Source: Pratylenchus scribneri
Lineage: Eukaryota > Nematoda > Chromadorea > Rhabditida > Pratylenchidae
Assembly: GCA_030063045.1 (NCBI GenBank)
Contig: JAQSEB010000138.1
Span: 930,001 to 994,000 of the forward strand
Direction of reading: 5' to 3'
Length of the DNA: 64,000 nucleotides
The stretch's first letter is position 1. Every line of letters starts with the position of its first letter. A program made the position numbers and the translations under genes. The notes under the pieces are model-generated. The model was not told where the DNA came from and made no database searches. It saw nothing but the letters and a program-made list of their open reading frames with translations. This document shows positions 45,405-56,886 of the stretch, piece after piece.

Positions 45405-47370
45405 AAGAAATTATATCAAAATTAAGCAAACAAAACATTCAAAATCGTAAAAATAAAAACTAATGAAATAAAAAATTTTAGAATTAACAAGACGTTTTTT
45501 TGGTGGAACTCATAATATTTTTTTTTAAATTTTTTCATATATCAAATAAAAAAAAAATAAGATTAAAAAATCATTTCATTCATCCTCACTAAATATAAAA
45601 ACAAATTAATTAAATTTAAAATTTGTAGTCAAGAAAGATTTTTTATTAATTTATGGTCAATTTATTTAATGATTAAAAATTTCTCTGATGACAAAAAATG
45701 TAATCAAATCACAATAAAAAATTCATATTGCTAATCAAAGTGCTAATATAATCAAAAGAACTTAATTGAAGAATTTAAAAAGAAAAAATATTATGATTTC
45801 AACATTTTTTAGTAGGCGTATTCATGAATTTAATAAAATTCTAAAGAAAAATGTTCGAAAATTTAAAATAATATTTATTTTATTTTTTTTTGTAATTTTT
45901 AACATTTGATTTTGTTGGTAGGCTAAAAGTTAATGCTTTTGTTGTGAACACCCCCAAAATTGTCTGAACTCAGATCTGAATGCACGAATTAATGCTTTAG
46001 CATGAACTCGCTAACGAACAAAATGTCTACGGGTGTTCACAATGGAAAAATCAAAAAAGAATTAACTCAATCGAGTTAATGCTATAGCATTAACTCGAAA
46101 ACAAGGGAGAGCCAAAATTTCGAATTTATTCGAAATTAGTTCATGCACTTTGTGTCATGTTCATGCTTCATGCACAACATAATATCTTCATTGTGAAATG
46201 GCATCGGTATTTTTGGCATTTTTGTGACCTCACTCCCACTCGCACACGAACACGAACACTCTCATTGTTAACAAAGCTTAAGTTACTTTTTTAATTTCTT
46301 TTTTTGATCAATGTTATATCGGAAAAATATTATGAATTCAACATTTTTGTCGAAATTTTTTAAAAGTGTAAAATGAATAAAAATTTTAAAATCACTGGAA
46401 ATTTAAATTTTTTATATTATTTTTAATTTTTTAGCATTATTTTGGATGTCTTGGTCGATTCTTTTAATCTGGATTTTAATTTCATTTTTGTTCGGTAATT
46501 TAAAGAATTTAAAAGAAAAATTTTATGAGTTAAACATTTTTTTATCCGAAATTTTTATTAAATTAACCATAAATTTAATAAAATTCAAAATGTCTGTAAA
46601 TTTAAAATTTAATTATTTTTTTATTTTTTAGTATTTTGTATTATGCATTCTCCTGTCTCCTCTTTTAATTTGCTTTTTATTTCATTTTTGATCGTTTTAT
46701 GCAGAATTTAAAGAAAAAATTTCATGAGTTCAATTTTTTTGTGAAAGAATTTTTAAATAAATTATAAATTGAATAAAATTCCAAAAATATCCTGAAATTT
46801 AAAATTTTTAATTAATGGGAAAAAACATCTAATAAAATTTGTAATTTAGAATTTTCATAAGAAAAATAATTACATAAATTATTTATAAATCTGTTGTATT
46901 TTGAATAAAAAAATTAAAATAAAATTATTAAAAATTTAAAAATTATTCTATAAAAAATCAAAATTTAGATTTTAGAATTAAAATTAAAGATGCATAGGAA
47001 AAAATATTTTAAAAATAAATTAATAGAATAATTGAACTCATAAAATTTTCAGTTTAGAAATGGCATAAATCAGAAAATTAATTGCTCAAATAAAATAAAA
47101 AAAATTAAGAAATGCATTCAATAAAATGAGAATTTAAATTTTTAGAATAAAAATTTAATGCAAAAAAATTTCTCACAAAAATACAAAAAAGATTAAAAAA
47201 TTTAATTAATGGCGAAATACTACTCATAAAATTTTTAGTTTAGAATTCTAATAATTCGAAAAATAATTGTTAAGATCATTTACAAATTTCTGAATGTGGA
47301 ACAAAAAATTATAAAAATAAAATAATTTAAAAATATTAAAAAAAATACATGGATTTGAGATTTTAAAAAA
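45405..47370 (+). repeat. Family A units with one inserted element
   Basis: No gene. Units near 46434 (GGATGTCTTGGTCGA core) and 46630. A different-composition insert lies at 45920-46277. Family B units start near 46820. Confidence 0.5.
45920..46277. mobile_element. Probable nonautonomous insert with internal palindromes
   Basis: The insert separates TTTGATTTTGTTGG from TAAGTTACTTTTTT, which are joined at 30985-31015 (TTGATTTTGTGTGTAAGTTA), giving the approximate limits. Inside are TTAACTCAATCGAGTTAATG, GCATTAACTCG and GTGAACACCCCC with its complement GGGTGTTCAC. Ends are weakly inverted. No coding frame. Confidence 0.5.
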
Positions 47371-47374
47371 TTTT

Positions 47375-48440
47375 AATTTCGGCATTTAAATAAATAATTT
47401 TAATGCTAATTTATGATTCACTCCCAAATTTTATAGAGAAATATTATATAATTCTGTTTTTTCCATAAAAGTTTTCCGAAAGCAAAATTTTTTCTGTACA
47501 GAATTTAGATGTATGTAGATTTTTGGGTCGATCCTCAAAATATTAAATTTTTTGATTTTTTAGCATTTTGAATGAAACCATAATTTTTTTAATATTTGGA
47601 TTTTATTTAATTTTGATTTTTAAATGAAGTATTTAAAAAGTAAAAGCTTTATGGGTTCAACATTTTTTCCTTAAAAAAATTTTTTTGATAATGAATTAAA
47701 TTTAAATTAATAAAATTCAGAAATGTTAAGAAATTTAAAATTTTAAATATATTTTTTGATATTTTTAGCATTTTGATTGTTTAATAAGTCATTTTAAAAT
47801 AATAATATTTAATTTGAATTAATTATAAATTTAAAAAAAAATTTCAAAAATGTTTTAAAAAATGGATTTTATTTAATTTGAATTAATTATAAATTGAAAT
47901 AGAAATTTCAAAAATGGAAATTTAAAATTTTTATTTTATTTTTTGATTTTTTAACATTTTTTTCTTCCTCAAACATCTCTTAAATTAAATTTTAATTCAT
48001 TTTTGATCGTTTTATGAAAAATTTAAATAGAAAAATTTATGAGTTCAACATTTTTTGTCAAAAAATTCCTAATAAATAAATTTATCAAAAAATAGTCCCC
48101 TATTAATACAAAAATTTTTTATTTAGAGATAATTGTTTTTTTTTTTGATTTAAGTTAAGGATAATTTAAATAAATTATTAAAATTACTCTGATAATAAAT
48201 TTGAATTCATAAAATTTTATTTTAAAATTTTCCATATATAGATCAAAAATGAAAAAAATCACAATAAAAAAAAACAATAAAAAAACAATCAAATCTGCAA
48301 CCAAAATGATAAAAAAATTAAATTCTAAAAATGTATTTTTATTTTTTTCTGACATTTTTTTAAAAATTTAACAATAATTTTTTTCCTTTTTAAATATTTT
48401 AAAACTTATTTTATGAAAAATTTCACCAATAAAATTCACT
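47375..48440 (+). repeat. Family A units and D-E intron copy
   Basis: No gene. The stretch 47375-47560 matches 62130-62280 (TTCCGAAAGCAAAATTTTTT, TGTACAGAATTTAGATGTATG) and, more weakly, 51115-51230. The sequence 47930-48430 matches the intron next to exon D at 38.5-39.0 kb. Confidence 0.55.
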
Positions 48441-48443
48441 CAC

Positions 48444-48630
48444 ATTCAGCAATTTTTGTTCCATTTGCCAATAATGTGCCATTCCCATTGGCAATTTGAC
48501 CATTGCTTTTTTCCATTCGATTTGTTGAAATATTTGGGTCTCCGAATTTGGCAAAATTTGTGAACAATGTGCCAACAATTCGCATCATATGTTTGTCATC
48601 CCAATTAGGTCGAAATTTGGAGTAGAGGCC
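48444..48630 (-). CDS. Carboxylesterase exon D, intact
   Basis: 187 bases, acceptor-side AGAG|GGCC and donor GAAT|GTGAGTG, open: GLYSKFRPNWDDKHMMRIVG, then TLFTNFAKFGDPNISTNRME and KSNGQIANGNGTLLANGTKI. This is the plain form without the internal duplication seen at 39.0 kb, so 187 bases is probably the ancestral length. The polypyrimidine/AG acceptor is weakened (TTAGAG instead of TTACAG). Confidence 0.8.
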
Positions 48631-48771
48631 CTCTAAGAAATTATTTGATAATTTTTTAAATAAAAATTTCATTAAAAATTTAATTAAAAAATTTCAATCA
48701 ATTTAATAAATTTCTAATAAAATTTTATAAAAAATCAATTTTAATAAAAACCAATTTCACGATATTTCTGC

Positions 48772-48798
48772 TGACCTTTCCAATTAAATAACGCATAT
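48772..48798 (-). pseudogene. Carboxylesterase exon C, last 27 bases
   Basis: The minus strand ends AATATGCGTTATTTAATTGG and AAAG, then a GTCAGCAG donor: the RYLIGK end of exon C. The rest was replaced by family A sequence, so this copy lacks the catalytic-His segment. Confidence 0.6.
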
Positions 48799-48799
48799 T

Positions 48800-49035
48800 A
48801 GGAAATTTAAAATTTTATTTTGTTTTTTTTAATTTTTTTAGCATTTTGAATGTACATTATATTGCGAGTTTTAATTTGGAATTTATTTCATTTTTGAGCT
48901 TTTTATGTAGAATCAAAAAAATAAATCTTTTATGAGTTTAAAATTTTTGTCAGTTTTTAATAATATATAATTAAATTAACCATAAATTTAGTAAAAAAAA
49001 AACCAAAAAGGATCCTTTGCTCTCCCACACCCCAG
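48800..49035 (+). repeat. Family A unit
   Basis: No gene. Core TACATTATATTGCGAG after AGCATTTTGAATG (48841). Its arms match those around the 60-bp minisatellite (56.87 and 58.04 kb) almost exactly, making it the reference for what that locus looked like before expansion. Confidence 0.6.
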
Positions 49036-49039
49036 TTAA

Positions 49040-49365
49040 GAGATTTATTGCAGAAAAAATTATTGAAATTGGATAAAAGTTTATTATGGTATAGCTGTTT
49101 GCCTTAAACCCCAATAACCTATACCTATTCGATAGATCTCTTCAAAACGCATCGAATGAAAAAATTTTGCCAGGGTTTGATCAAAAATTAAGGGTATTAG
49201 ATCACTTAACCAATTTATTGGTTTTGGTTCAAAACCAATTGATACCATTTGATGCGTCTTAACGAAATATATTGAAAGGCTATATGGTTTGGGATCAAGG
49301 ACAATTTGCTAAATTGCTATGACTTTTCTGCAATTTCAATAATTTTTTTTTGCAAATGAAATAGT
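49040..49365. mobile_element. Inverted-repeat element, about 326 bp, possible TTAA site
   Basis: Long imperfect inverted arms: GCAGAAAAAATTATTGAAATTG near 49050 against its complement near 49330-49352, then TATAGC...AACGCATCGAATG paired with GATGCGTCTTAA inward. A strong hairpin lies at the centre (TTATTGGTTTTGGTTC, 49220-49240). TTAA occurs at both edges (49036-49039 and 49366-49369), which would fit a piggyBac-type target, but TTAA is common in AT-rich DNA. No coding frame. Confidence 0.6.
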
Positions 49366-49369
49366 TTAA

Positions 49370-49700
49370 TTTATGTTAACATTGGCACAGTGAATTTTGA
49401 GTCAATTGTAAATAAATACATAATATGTATACCACTGGATTAAAAAAAAATGATAAAAATTCATCCAAATTTAATTAAAATACCAAATTCGATAATAGCA
49501 TTTTTATATATGTTTTTTTTTTGTGATTTCCTGCCCATCATCTTTTTTAATTTTGATTTTATTTTATTTTTGACAATTATATGAAGAATTTTAAAAGAAA
49601 AAATATTATGAGTTTAAAATTATTTGTCAAAGAAAATTATTATATTTAAATTAAATTGATCATAAATTTAAAAATCTGAAAAAATTTCTTTGCAAAATTT
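49370..49700 (+). repeat. AT-rich sequence with partial family A unit
   Basis: No gene. One unit with the core near 49525 (TCCTGCCCATCATC). The sequence before it, with AACATTGGCACAGTGAATTTTG near 49379-49400, has no copy I noticed elsewhere in the window. Confidence 0.4.
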
Positions 49701-49702
49701 AC

Positions 49703-49882
49703 CGTAAAAATGAATGGACATTTGTAGAGGATTATTTATGTCCATTCCGTCCAAATACATTTGTTCACATTGTTTTCTCATTTCCTCCGCCATTGTCGTC
49801 CCATTAGGCCCATCGGCAATGTAAATTCGCAAATATTTTCGCAATGAGATTAAATCCGATTGATTTCGACCAAGGGCAATTT
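49703..49882 (-). CDS. Carboxylesterase exon B, near-intact
   Basis: 180 bases: an extra AAA at the start (AAG|AAATTGCC) and one base missing near the end (CATTCATTTTTACG against CATCGCATTTTTACG). The frame is open for EIALGRNQSDLISLRKYL, then RIYIADGPNGTTMAEEMRKQ, then CEQMYLDGMDINNPLQM, and shifts only in the last few residues. Part of the 54.0-48.4 kb relic. Confidence 0.65.
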
Positions 49883-49884
49883 CT

Positions 49885-52230
49885 TGGGGAATTATTTAAA
49901 ATTTATTTTTAATCTTATTAATTTAAATTTTTGGAAATTAAATTATTTAAATAAATTTTCCTTTTAAATTTAGAAATTCCTTTAAAAAAGTGTAAAAATC
50001 ATTTACTATAAAAAAGGCCGAATACGAACGCAAAAAAATATTAATAAATAATTGAAAAATGTATTGAATAAAAAGGAGAAAATTTTTAAATATTTTTTGA
50101 ATAAATAAAATTAAAAAAATGAAAATTTACTCAAACAAATATTACAAAATTTAAAAAAAAATGTAATTAATCGAAAAATTCAACTCATAAAATTTTCATT
50201 TTAGATATTTCATAAATAAAAAAAATACCAAATGGAGAATATACCTATATTTTTCAATAAAAAATTTTAAATAAAATTATTAAAAATTAAATAATTAAAA
50301 AATGTATTGAATACAAATGAGAAAATTTTATTTTTTTTTGAATACATTTGATCCATTTTATATAAAAATTATAAAGGAAAAATATTATGAGTTCAAAAAT
50401 GTTTGTCAAAGAATCTCTAGTATTTAATTAAATTCATTTATAAAATATTTATCACGACAATCAACAAAAAAAAAATTATAAAAAAACAACAAAAAAATTA
50501 ATTCAATAAAAATGGGAAAATTTTTAATTTTTTTGAACATAAAATTAAAAGTGAAGAAAATAATCACTCATTTTAATATTATTAATTATTTATTAATTAA
50601 TGGGAAAATTCAAGATTTTAAAAATTTAATTAATGAGAAAATTCAACTCATGAAATTTTCATTTAGAAATTGCATAGAAAATAATGCAAAATTAATTTAA
50701 AAACTTGTTCACCTCCAACCAAAAAAAATTATTAAAAATAAAATATTAAAAAAAACGAAGAAATGCCAACAACAACCCAAATCGGAATCGCTGCCTATTT
50801 GAGAGAAATTTTTTTTATTATTTGTTAATTTAATAAAAAAAATTTAAAATTTTTATTTTTCAAAATTTTTTTTTTGTATTTTGATGGTTTCAATCGTATT
50901 TATTAAATCTGATTTTATTTCATTTTTGATCCATTTTATATGTAGAATTAAGAAATAAAAATTTATGTGTTCAACATTTTTAATGGAGAAATTTTTAAAG
51001 AAATATAAATTAATAAAATTCCAAGAATGTTCGGAAATTTAAAAATTTTTATTTTATTTTTTGTTATTTAACATAATTTGTGTTTAATTGTTAATTTTTT
51101 TTTTAATTTCAACATTTAATTATTTTTAAATTACATTTTTTGATTCACCCCAAATCCCAAAATCCTATAGAGAAAAATGGAAATGTTTTTCTGTATTTAA
51201 TGTGTGTGGACTTTGGGTTCATATTTTTTTATTTTTTTAGCATAAAGTCGTCTTCTCTTAATTTGAATTTATTTTTTTTTGACGATTATATGAAGAAGTT
51301 AAAAAAAGAAAAATATTATGAGTTCTACATTTTTTCGGAGAAATCTCTTTCCAAATATATCAGGAAATTTGAAATTTGAAATTTTTTATTTTTTTTTTAA
51401 TTTTTTATCATTTTGATTAGTAGTTTGGCTTTTTTATTCTGATTTTATTCCATTTTTTCAAAGTAATTTTTAATTAAATTGATCATAAATTAATAAAAAA
51501 AAAACCAAAAAAGTGTCCTATGTGACTAAAATTTTTATTTATTTGTTTTTAACATTTAGTGAAATATTGAGTGGCATTCTTTTTCAATCGATGTTGATTT
51601 ATTTTTTTGATATGTAATATGAAGAATTTAAAAAGAAAAAATATTATGAGTTCCGCATTATGTTAGAAAAATTCCAAATGCCAGTAAATTAATTTTTTTG
51701 ATTTTTTACCATTTTGATGGTTGCTATTCCTGAATTCTTAAATCTGGTTTTATTTAATTTTTGATATGTATGTAGAATTTAAAAAGAAAAATGTTATGAG
51801 TTCAATATATTTTGTTAAAAAATTTTTAAAATTTAATTTTATGCATAAATTAATAAATATCAAAAGAATATGATCTCATGCTGACCCTAAAATTTTTTAT
51901 TTTATTTTTAATTTTTTGAGCATTTGAAATTTGCACCACTCTTTATTATTATAATTTGATATTAGTCAATTTTGATCCATATTATATGAAAATTAAAAAA
52001 GAAAATTTTGTGTCTTAAATTATTCGGAAATTTGGAATTTTTAAATTTTTATTTAATTTTTAGATTTTTTTAACATTTCAATGGCGTCGTCTCGTCATAA
52101 ACGCTCTTTTTTTATGATTTATTCATCTTTTGATTTGATATATGAAAAATTAAAAATGAAAAATATTATGAGTTTAAAATTTTGGTAAAAGAACCAATTA
52201 AAATTTTCCTTGAACAAAAAGTACCATCTC
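49885..52230. repeat. Family B then family A units
   Basis: No intact gene. Family B to about 50800 with an exon A start fragment at 50752-50800 (minus). Then family A plus-orientation units near 50885 (core TGGTTTCAATCG), 51240, 51400, 51550, 51700, 51905 and 52070. The arms of the 50885 unit match those at 9360 and 14093 although the cores differ. Confidence 0.55.
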
Positions 52231-52231
52231 A

Positions 52232-52366
52232 CAATCGACACCTCAATTCGGGCACGGGTGCCGGAATTAATTCCGTCTACCATTCGGCAAAATTCGAGTC
52301 CTTTTCGGTGCCGATTGAATGCCGATTTTCCAATGAACGGTGCCGCCAATTTTTGGCTGGTATGAA
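52232..52366 (-). pseudogene. Carboxylesterase exon A, partial with internal deletions
   Basis: The minus strand carries AAAATTGGCGGCACCGTTCA through GAAAAGGACTCGAATTTTGC and CGGAATTAATTCCGGCACCC, i.e. the LAAPFIGKSAFNRHRKGLEF part and a shortened VDG...PAPVPEL part. Bases are lost around VDGE, shifting the frame, and the GPKLEVIIGG end is missing. Exon X at 53.9 kb and exon B at 49.8 kb lie on the expected sides. Confidence 0.65.
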
Positions 52367-52379
52367 CAAAAAATTGGAT

Positions 52380-53912
52380 ATAATTTATTTGATCAGGATT
52401 TAGTCTATACCATATTTATTCATTATTTATTATATTTGATTAAAAAAAATTGGAAACATAAATTTGCACTTTATATTCAATTATTCAATTTATAATCTTT
52501 AAATTTTCCATTATAATGTTTATTTATTTTCTGCTTTTCCATAATGGATTTCCCCTCGTTGGCAATTAGTGGATTTTCCCCCCGTTGGAAATAAGTGGGT
52601 TTTGCCTCCCGTTGATAATTAGTAGATTTTCCCCCGTTGGTAATAAGCGGGGTTGGCAATGTGTGGGCGGGCGTAATTAAATTGATCATAAATTAATAAA
52701 AGAAAAAGTGTCCTATGTGACTAAAATTTTTATTTATTTGTTTTTAACATTTAGTGATGAATTGAATGTTTTCCTATTTCAATCTGATTTTATTTTTGAT
52801 ATGTGATATGAAGAATTTAAAAAGAAAAAATATTATGAGTTCAGCATTTTTGTGAGAAAAACATCAAAAATGTCGGAAAATTTATTTTTTAATTTTTAGC
52901 ATTTTGATATTTTAATCCGTCACTGTCGTCAACTTCATAAAAATTTTAAAATTAATAAAAAATTAAAAAAAAATTAAAAAATTTAAATTGGATTTTATTA
53001 ATTTTTGATAGTTATATACAGAATTTAAAAAAGAAAAACATTCTGAGTTTAACATTTTTTGCAAAGAAATTTTTTATTTTTTGATATTATTAGCATATTG
53101 ACTGCTGTTCTGACAGGTTTAAATCTGGATTTTATTTCATTTTTGTCTATTGAATGGAAAATTAAGAATAAAAATTTTATAATTTTAAATTTAAAAAAAT
53201 TTCTAAAATGTCAGAAAATATATTTTTTTTTAAATTTTTAGCATTTTGATGGATGCATATGCAATTATTAAATCTGATTTTATTTCATCTGATTTTATTA
53301 TGAAAAAATGTAACTCATAAAATTTTTAGTTTGGAAATTAAATAAAATCAGAAAAATAACTACAAAAATTATTTAAACTGCAGGAGGAATTTCCAATAAA
53401 AAGGAGAAATAAAATAGAATAATTATAAATAAAAACAGCATTGAATAAAAATGAGAAAATTTTTAAAATACTACAAATAATTAATCTCATAATCAAATAA
53501 AAAACTAAAAATTATTGATTAATGAGAAAATTCAATTAATAAAATTTTCATTTTAGTAATTTCATACATCAAAATAAATGCTTAAAATTATTTATAAATT
53601 TTGAATGAATTTCTTCAAAAAAAATTATTAATAAAAAATTTTTAAAAATTCATCAATAAAAATGAGAATTTAAATTTTTTTGGAATAAAATTAAAAATTT
53701 CTTACTTCAAATCGGAAAAAATTTAAAAACTAAAATTAATGACAAAATTGAACTCATAAAATTTTCATTTTTCATTATTAAATCAGAAAAAAAGTGTTAA
53801 TATCATATAAAATGATGGAGTGTATGTTTACGAACAAATTATAAAATAATTAAAATTTTAAAAAAGTGATTTAATAAATTAAAATTAAAATATTTTTAAA
53901 AAATTAAAATTT
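52380..53912. repeat. AT-rich sequence, short minisatellite and repeat units
   Basis: No gene. A short tandem repeat lies at 52545-52680. Family A units run near 52750, 52900, 53095 and 53240, the last two matching 31100-31140 and 29130-29300. Family B units follow from about 53310. Confidence 0.5.
52545..52680. repeat. Minisatellite, about 30-bp unit, four copies
   Basis: Imperfect units with CCCCGTTGG, a TAATTAGT/AATAAGTGG middle and a GATTTTCC/GGTTTTGCC end repeat at roughly 25-32-base spacing. GC content is well above the surroundings. It is too short and diverged to call coding. Confidence 0.65.
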
Positions 53913-53913
53913 A

Positions 53914-53960
53914 CTTTTCGATCCCATTATTATTGCCATTCGTATTGGGACTGATTCAAC
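53914..53960 (-). pseudogene. Carboxylesterase exon X, short fragment
   Basis: The minus strand reads CAGTCCCAATACGAATGGCA and ATAATAATGGGATCGAAAAG, matching the end of exon X (AATTCGAATGGCAAAA...GGATGGAAAG). The donor side is changed. It is the upstream-most piece of the 54.0-48.4 kb relic. Confidence 0.45.
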
Positions 53961-55470
53961 TTATAAAATTTTCAATTTAGAAATTTCATAAATTAAAGAA
54001 ATAAATGCTAAAATCATTTAAAAACCAAATAAAAAAATACCTCGTACACTTTTCAATAAAAAATTTAAAATAATTAAAATATTAAACAAAATTAAAAAAT
54101 GTATTGATTAAAAATAGAAATTTTTTATTTTCTATTGATTACATAAAATTAAAAAAGGAAAAAAGAAAATCTCTCTAACAAATTTAACCAAATTAAATAG
54201 AAAAATTCAAATACAAAAATTTCCTTTCTAGAGATAATTATTTGTTTTTTTATTAATTATGTATAATTTAATTAAATAATTAAAATTTCTCTGCAAAAAA
54301 AGATAAACTCATAAAATTTTTTATTTTAAAATCCTTCATATAATAAATAGCTCAAAAATAAAATAAAATCACAATAAGAACAATTAAGTTGCATACAAAA
54401 TGATAAAAAAATAAAACTCGAAAAAATTTTGAAAATTCCTAAAAAAGTATTGAAATTGTCGTAAGGAATACATAATAAGTCCAAAATAAATATAATGGTT
54501 TAAAGATTTATTCTACATTCATAAACCATCCTAAACTGATGCAATATTTAACATTTTTATTTTTCTTTCGAAAATATTCCTTAAAAGTTAATTAAATCAC
54601 TAATAAATCAATAAAATATCAAAAACTATTTTATGCTGAAATTTATTGTATTAAAAAAGCATATGGATTTTAAGTTGACTCCAAATTTTTTTTGTTTTTT
54701 CTTGTATTTTTTGTTTTAGGTTTTAATTTAATTTTATTAAATTTAGACGATTATATGAAGAATTTTAAAAAAATATTATCTGTTTAATATTTTTTAACGC
54801 AAAATCAAAGAAATTTTTAATATTTTATTAAATAAAATATCAAAAAATGTCTTCGAAAATTTACCCTAAAAATGCGATGTTAGAAAAAATTTGAAAAATT
54901 TAATAAATGGGGAAATGCATCTCATACAATTTTTAGTTTAGAAATTTCATAAAATCGGATATATATTAAATATTAATTGCTAAAATCATTTAAAGAGAAC
55001 TGTTTACCCGAGCAAAAAATTATAAAAATAAAAAATTAAAATAAAATATTATACATTAAATAAAAATGAAAATATTTTTTAAATATTAAAAAATACATCT
55101 CTCACTCAAATAGAACAAAAAATAAAAAAATAATTATGGAAATATGTAACCCACAAAATTTTCTATTTTTTTATTTATAATTGCAAAAATAGTTGCAATG
55201 AAATTATTTATATGGCATATAAAATCGGCAACAAAAGGATAAAAAAAATTAAAATTTTTTTTAATAATATGAAAAATTCAATCAAATAAAACAAAATCAC
55301 TCGTTTGAATAAACCTTCGATTTTAATTGGGAATTTATTCTAATGAATAAATATAAATATTTTGAAATTCAATCTATTTATAATTTGAATAGGTTTTGAA
55401 GGAATTCAATTCTGTTTTAATTCCGCCTATTTTTTAAATTTTTTATTGTACAAATGAATCAATTTTATTA
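53961..55470. repeat. Family B and intron-like sequence
   Basis: No gene. Family B units to about 54070 and 54890-55270 (core CTGTTTACCCGAG near 55000), and an intron-type stretch at 54220-54430 related to the D-E intron. The end of the post-exon-E block is present at 55440-55470 and is cut by an inserted element. Confidence 0.5.
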
Positions 55471-55646
55471 CCCCTTTTTTGGAAAGTGCTTGGTCCCCTC
55501 TATGGTTTGTCATATTCGGGTTAGGGTCAATCAGAGCTGGGTTAGGGATATGGTTGGGTAGGAATCATCTTACGTCCATCCTAAACCTAAAACCTAACCC
55601 AAACCATAAAACCAAAGGGGGACCAAGCACTTTCCAAAAAAAGGGA
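55471..55646. mobile_element. Small TA-flanked inverted-repeat element, 176 bp
   Basis: Ends CCCCTTTTTTGGAAAGTGCT and its near complement; inverted arms of about 45 bases. TA precedes and follows (55469-55470 and 55647-55648); TTTTATTA|...|TACAA resembles the uninterrupted TTTTATTACAATATTT of the other copies. The interior has GGGTTAGGG and CCTAACCC motifs. An open frame crossing it has no family support. Confidence 0.7.
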
Positions 55647-55649
55647 TAC

Positions 55650-56886
55650 AAACTGGATGCAAAGATTTTAATAGTTGTCTGCGGATTTTGTATTATTCAA
55701 CAAAATTTTAATTTTTTTAATATCATTTTCAGCATTTTGAATGAAGAGATAGTGCTTTTTATTTGGATTTTATTTCATTTGTCAATCTCTTTATATGAAC
55801 AATTTAAAAATAAAAAATTTATGAGTTCAAATTTTTTTTAAATTCACCATATAATCGTCAAAAATAAAATCCATTTAAAAAAAAGAAATTGCATTGACTA
55901 AAACACTAAATGTTAAAAAACAAAAAACAAAAAAAAAATAATAAAATAAAAAATAAATTATTGGGTGAGAAGAAAATGCAGCAAATGAAATTTTCATTTT
56001 AGTAATTTCATAAAGCAAAATAAATGCTGAAAATTATTTATAAATTTTTAATGAATTTCTTCAAAAAAAAATTATTAATAAAAAATTTAGCTAAGAATTA
56101 TGAAAAGTACAGCTTGATCTTGAAGAAATTTATCGATTAAGTTTTTATTTTTTTCGACAATTTTTCTTAAAAAATAGGCGAAAATTTTTTCTGATAATTA
56201 AATCCTGAAATTTAATTTTTTTTTATTTTTTAGCATTTGTAGTCGCTTTCGCTTTATTATTCTAATTTTATTAAAATTTTGATCTTTTTATGAAGAATTT
56301 AAAATTGAAAAATATTATGAGTTCAACCTTTTTATTAGAGAATTTTTAATAATTTTTAAATTAATTATAATTTAATAAAATAGAAAAATGTCCAGCAGAA
56401 ATTTAAAATTTTTATTTTATTTTTTGTTTATTTTAAGCATTTTTAATGCCAGGCGAACAGCTTTAATCAGGATTTTATTTCACTTGAGATAGGTTATTTA
56501 AAGAATTTAAAATAAAAAAATTTTATAGTTCAACATTTTTTGTCCGAAATTTTTAATTATTAAATAACCATAAACCATAAATTTAATAAAATTCAAATGA
56601 GTGTTTCTTTAATGATATGAAGAATTTAAAAATAAAAAATAATATGAGTTCAACATTTTTGTTGGATAAATTTTTAAATAAGCTATAAATTAATAAACTT
56701 CTAACAATTAACTGAATTCCGGAAATTTAAAATTTTTTATTTTATTTTTTAATCTTTTAGCATTTCGGAATAATGCTCTTGCCTGCTTCTTTTAATTGAA
56801 TTTTATTTCTTTTTAGATTTGTCACATGTAAATTAAAAAGGAAAAAACATTTTATTTTTTTTTAAATTTTTTTAGCATTTTGAATG
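55650..56886 (+). repeat. Family A units leading into the minisatellite
   Basis: No gene. Anchors near 55733, 56230, 56440 and 56757. The core ATGCCAGGCGAACAGC at 56446 differs at one base from the one at 7107. The unit at 56868-56886 (TTTTTTTAGCATTTTGAATG) supplies the left arm of the minisatellite. Confidence 0.6.

Noticed and set aside
55479..55841. 120-codon plus-strand frame
   Set aside because: It starts inside a 176-bp inverted-repeat element and runs into a family A unit, so it is a chance join.
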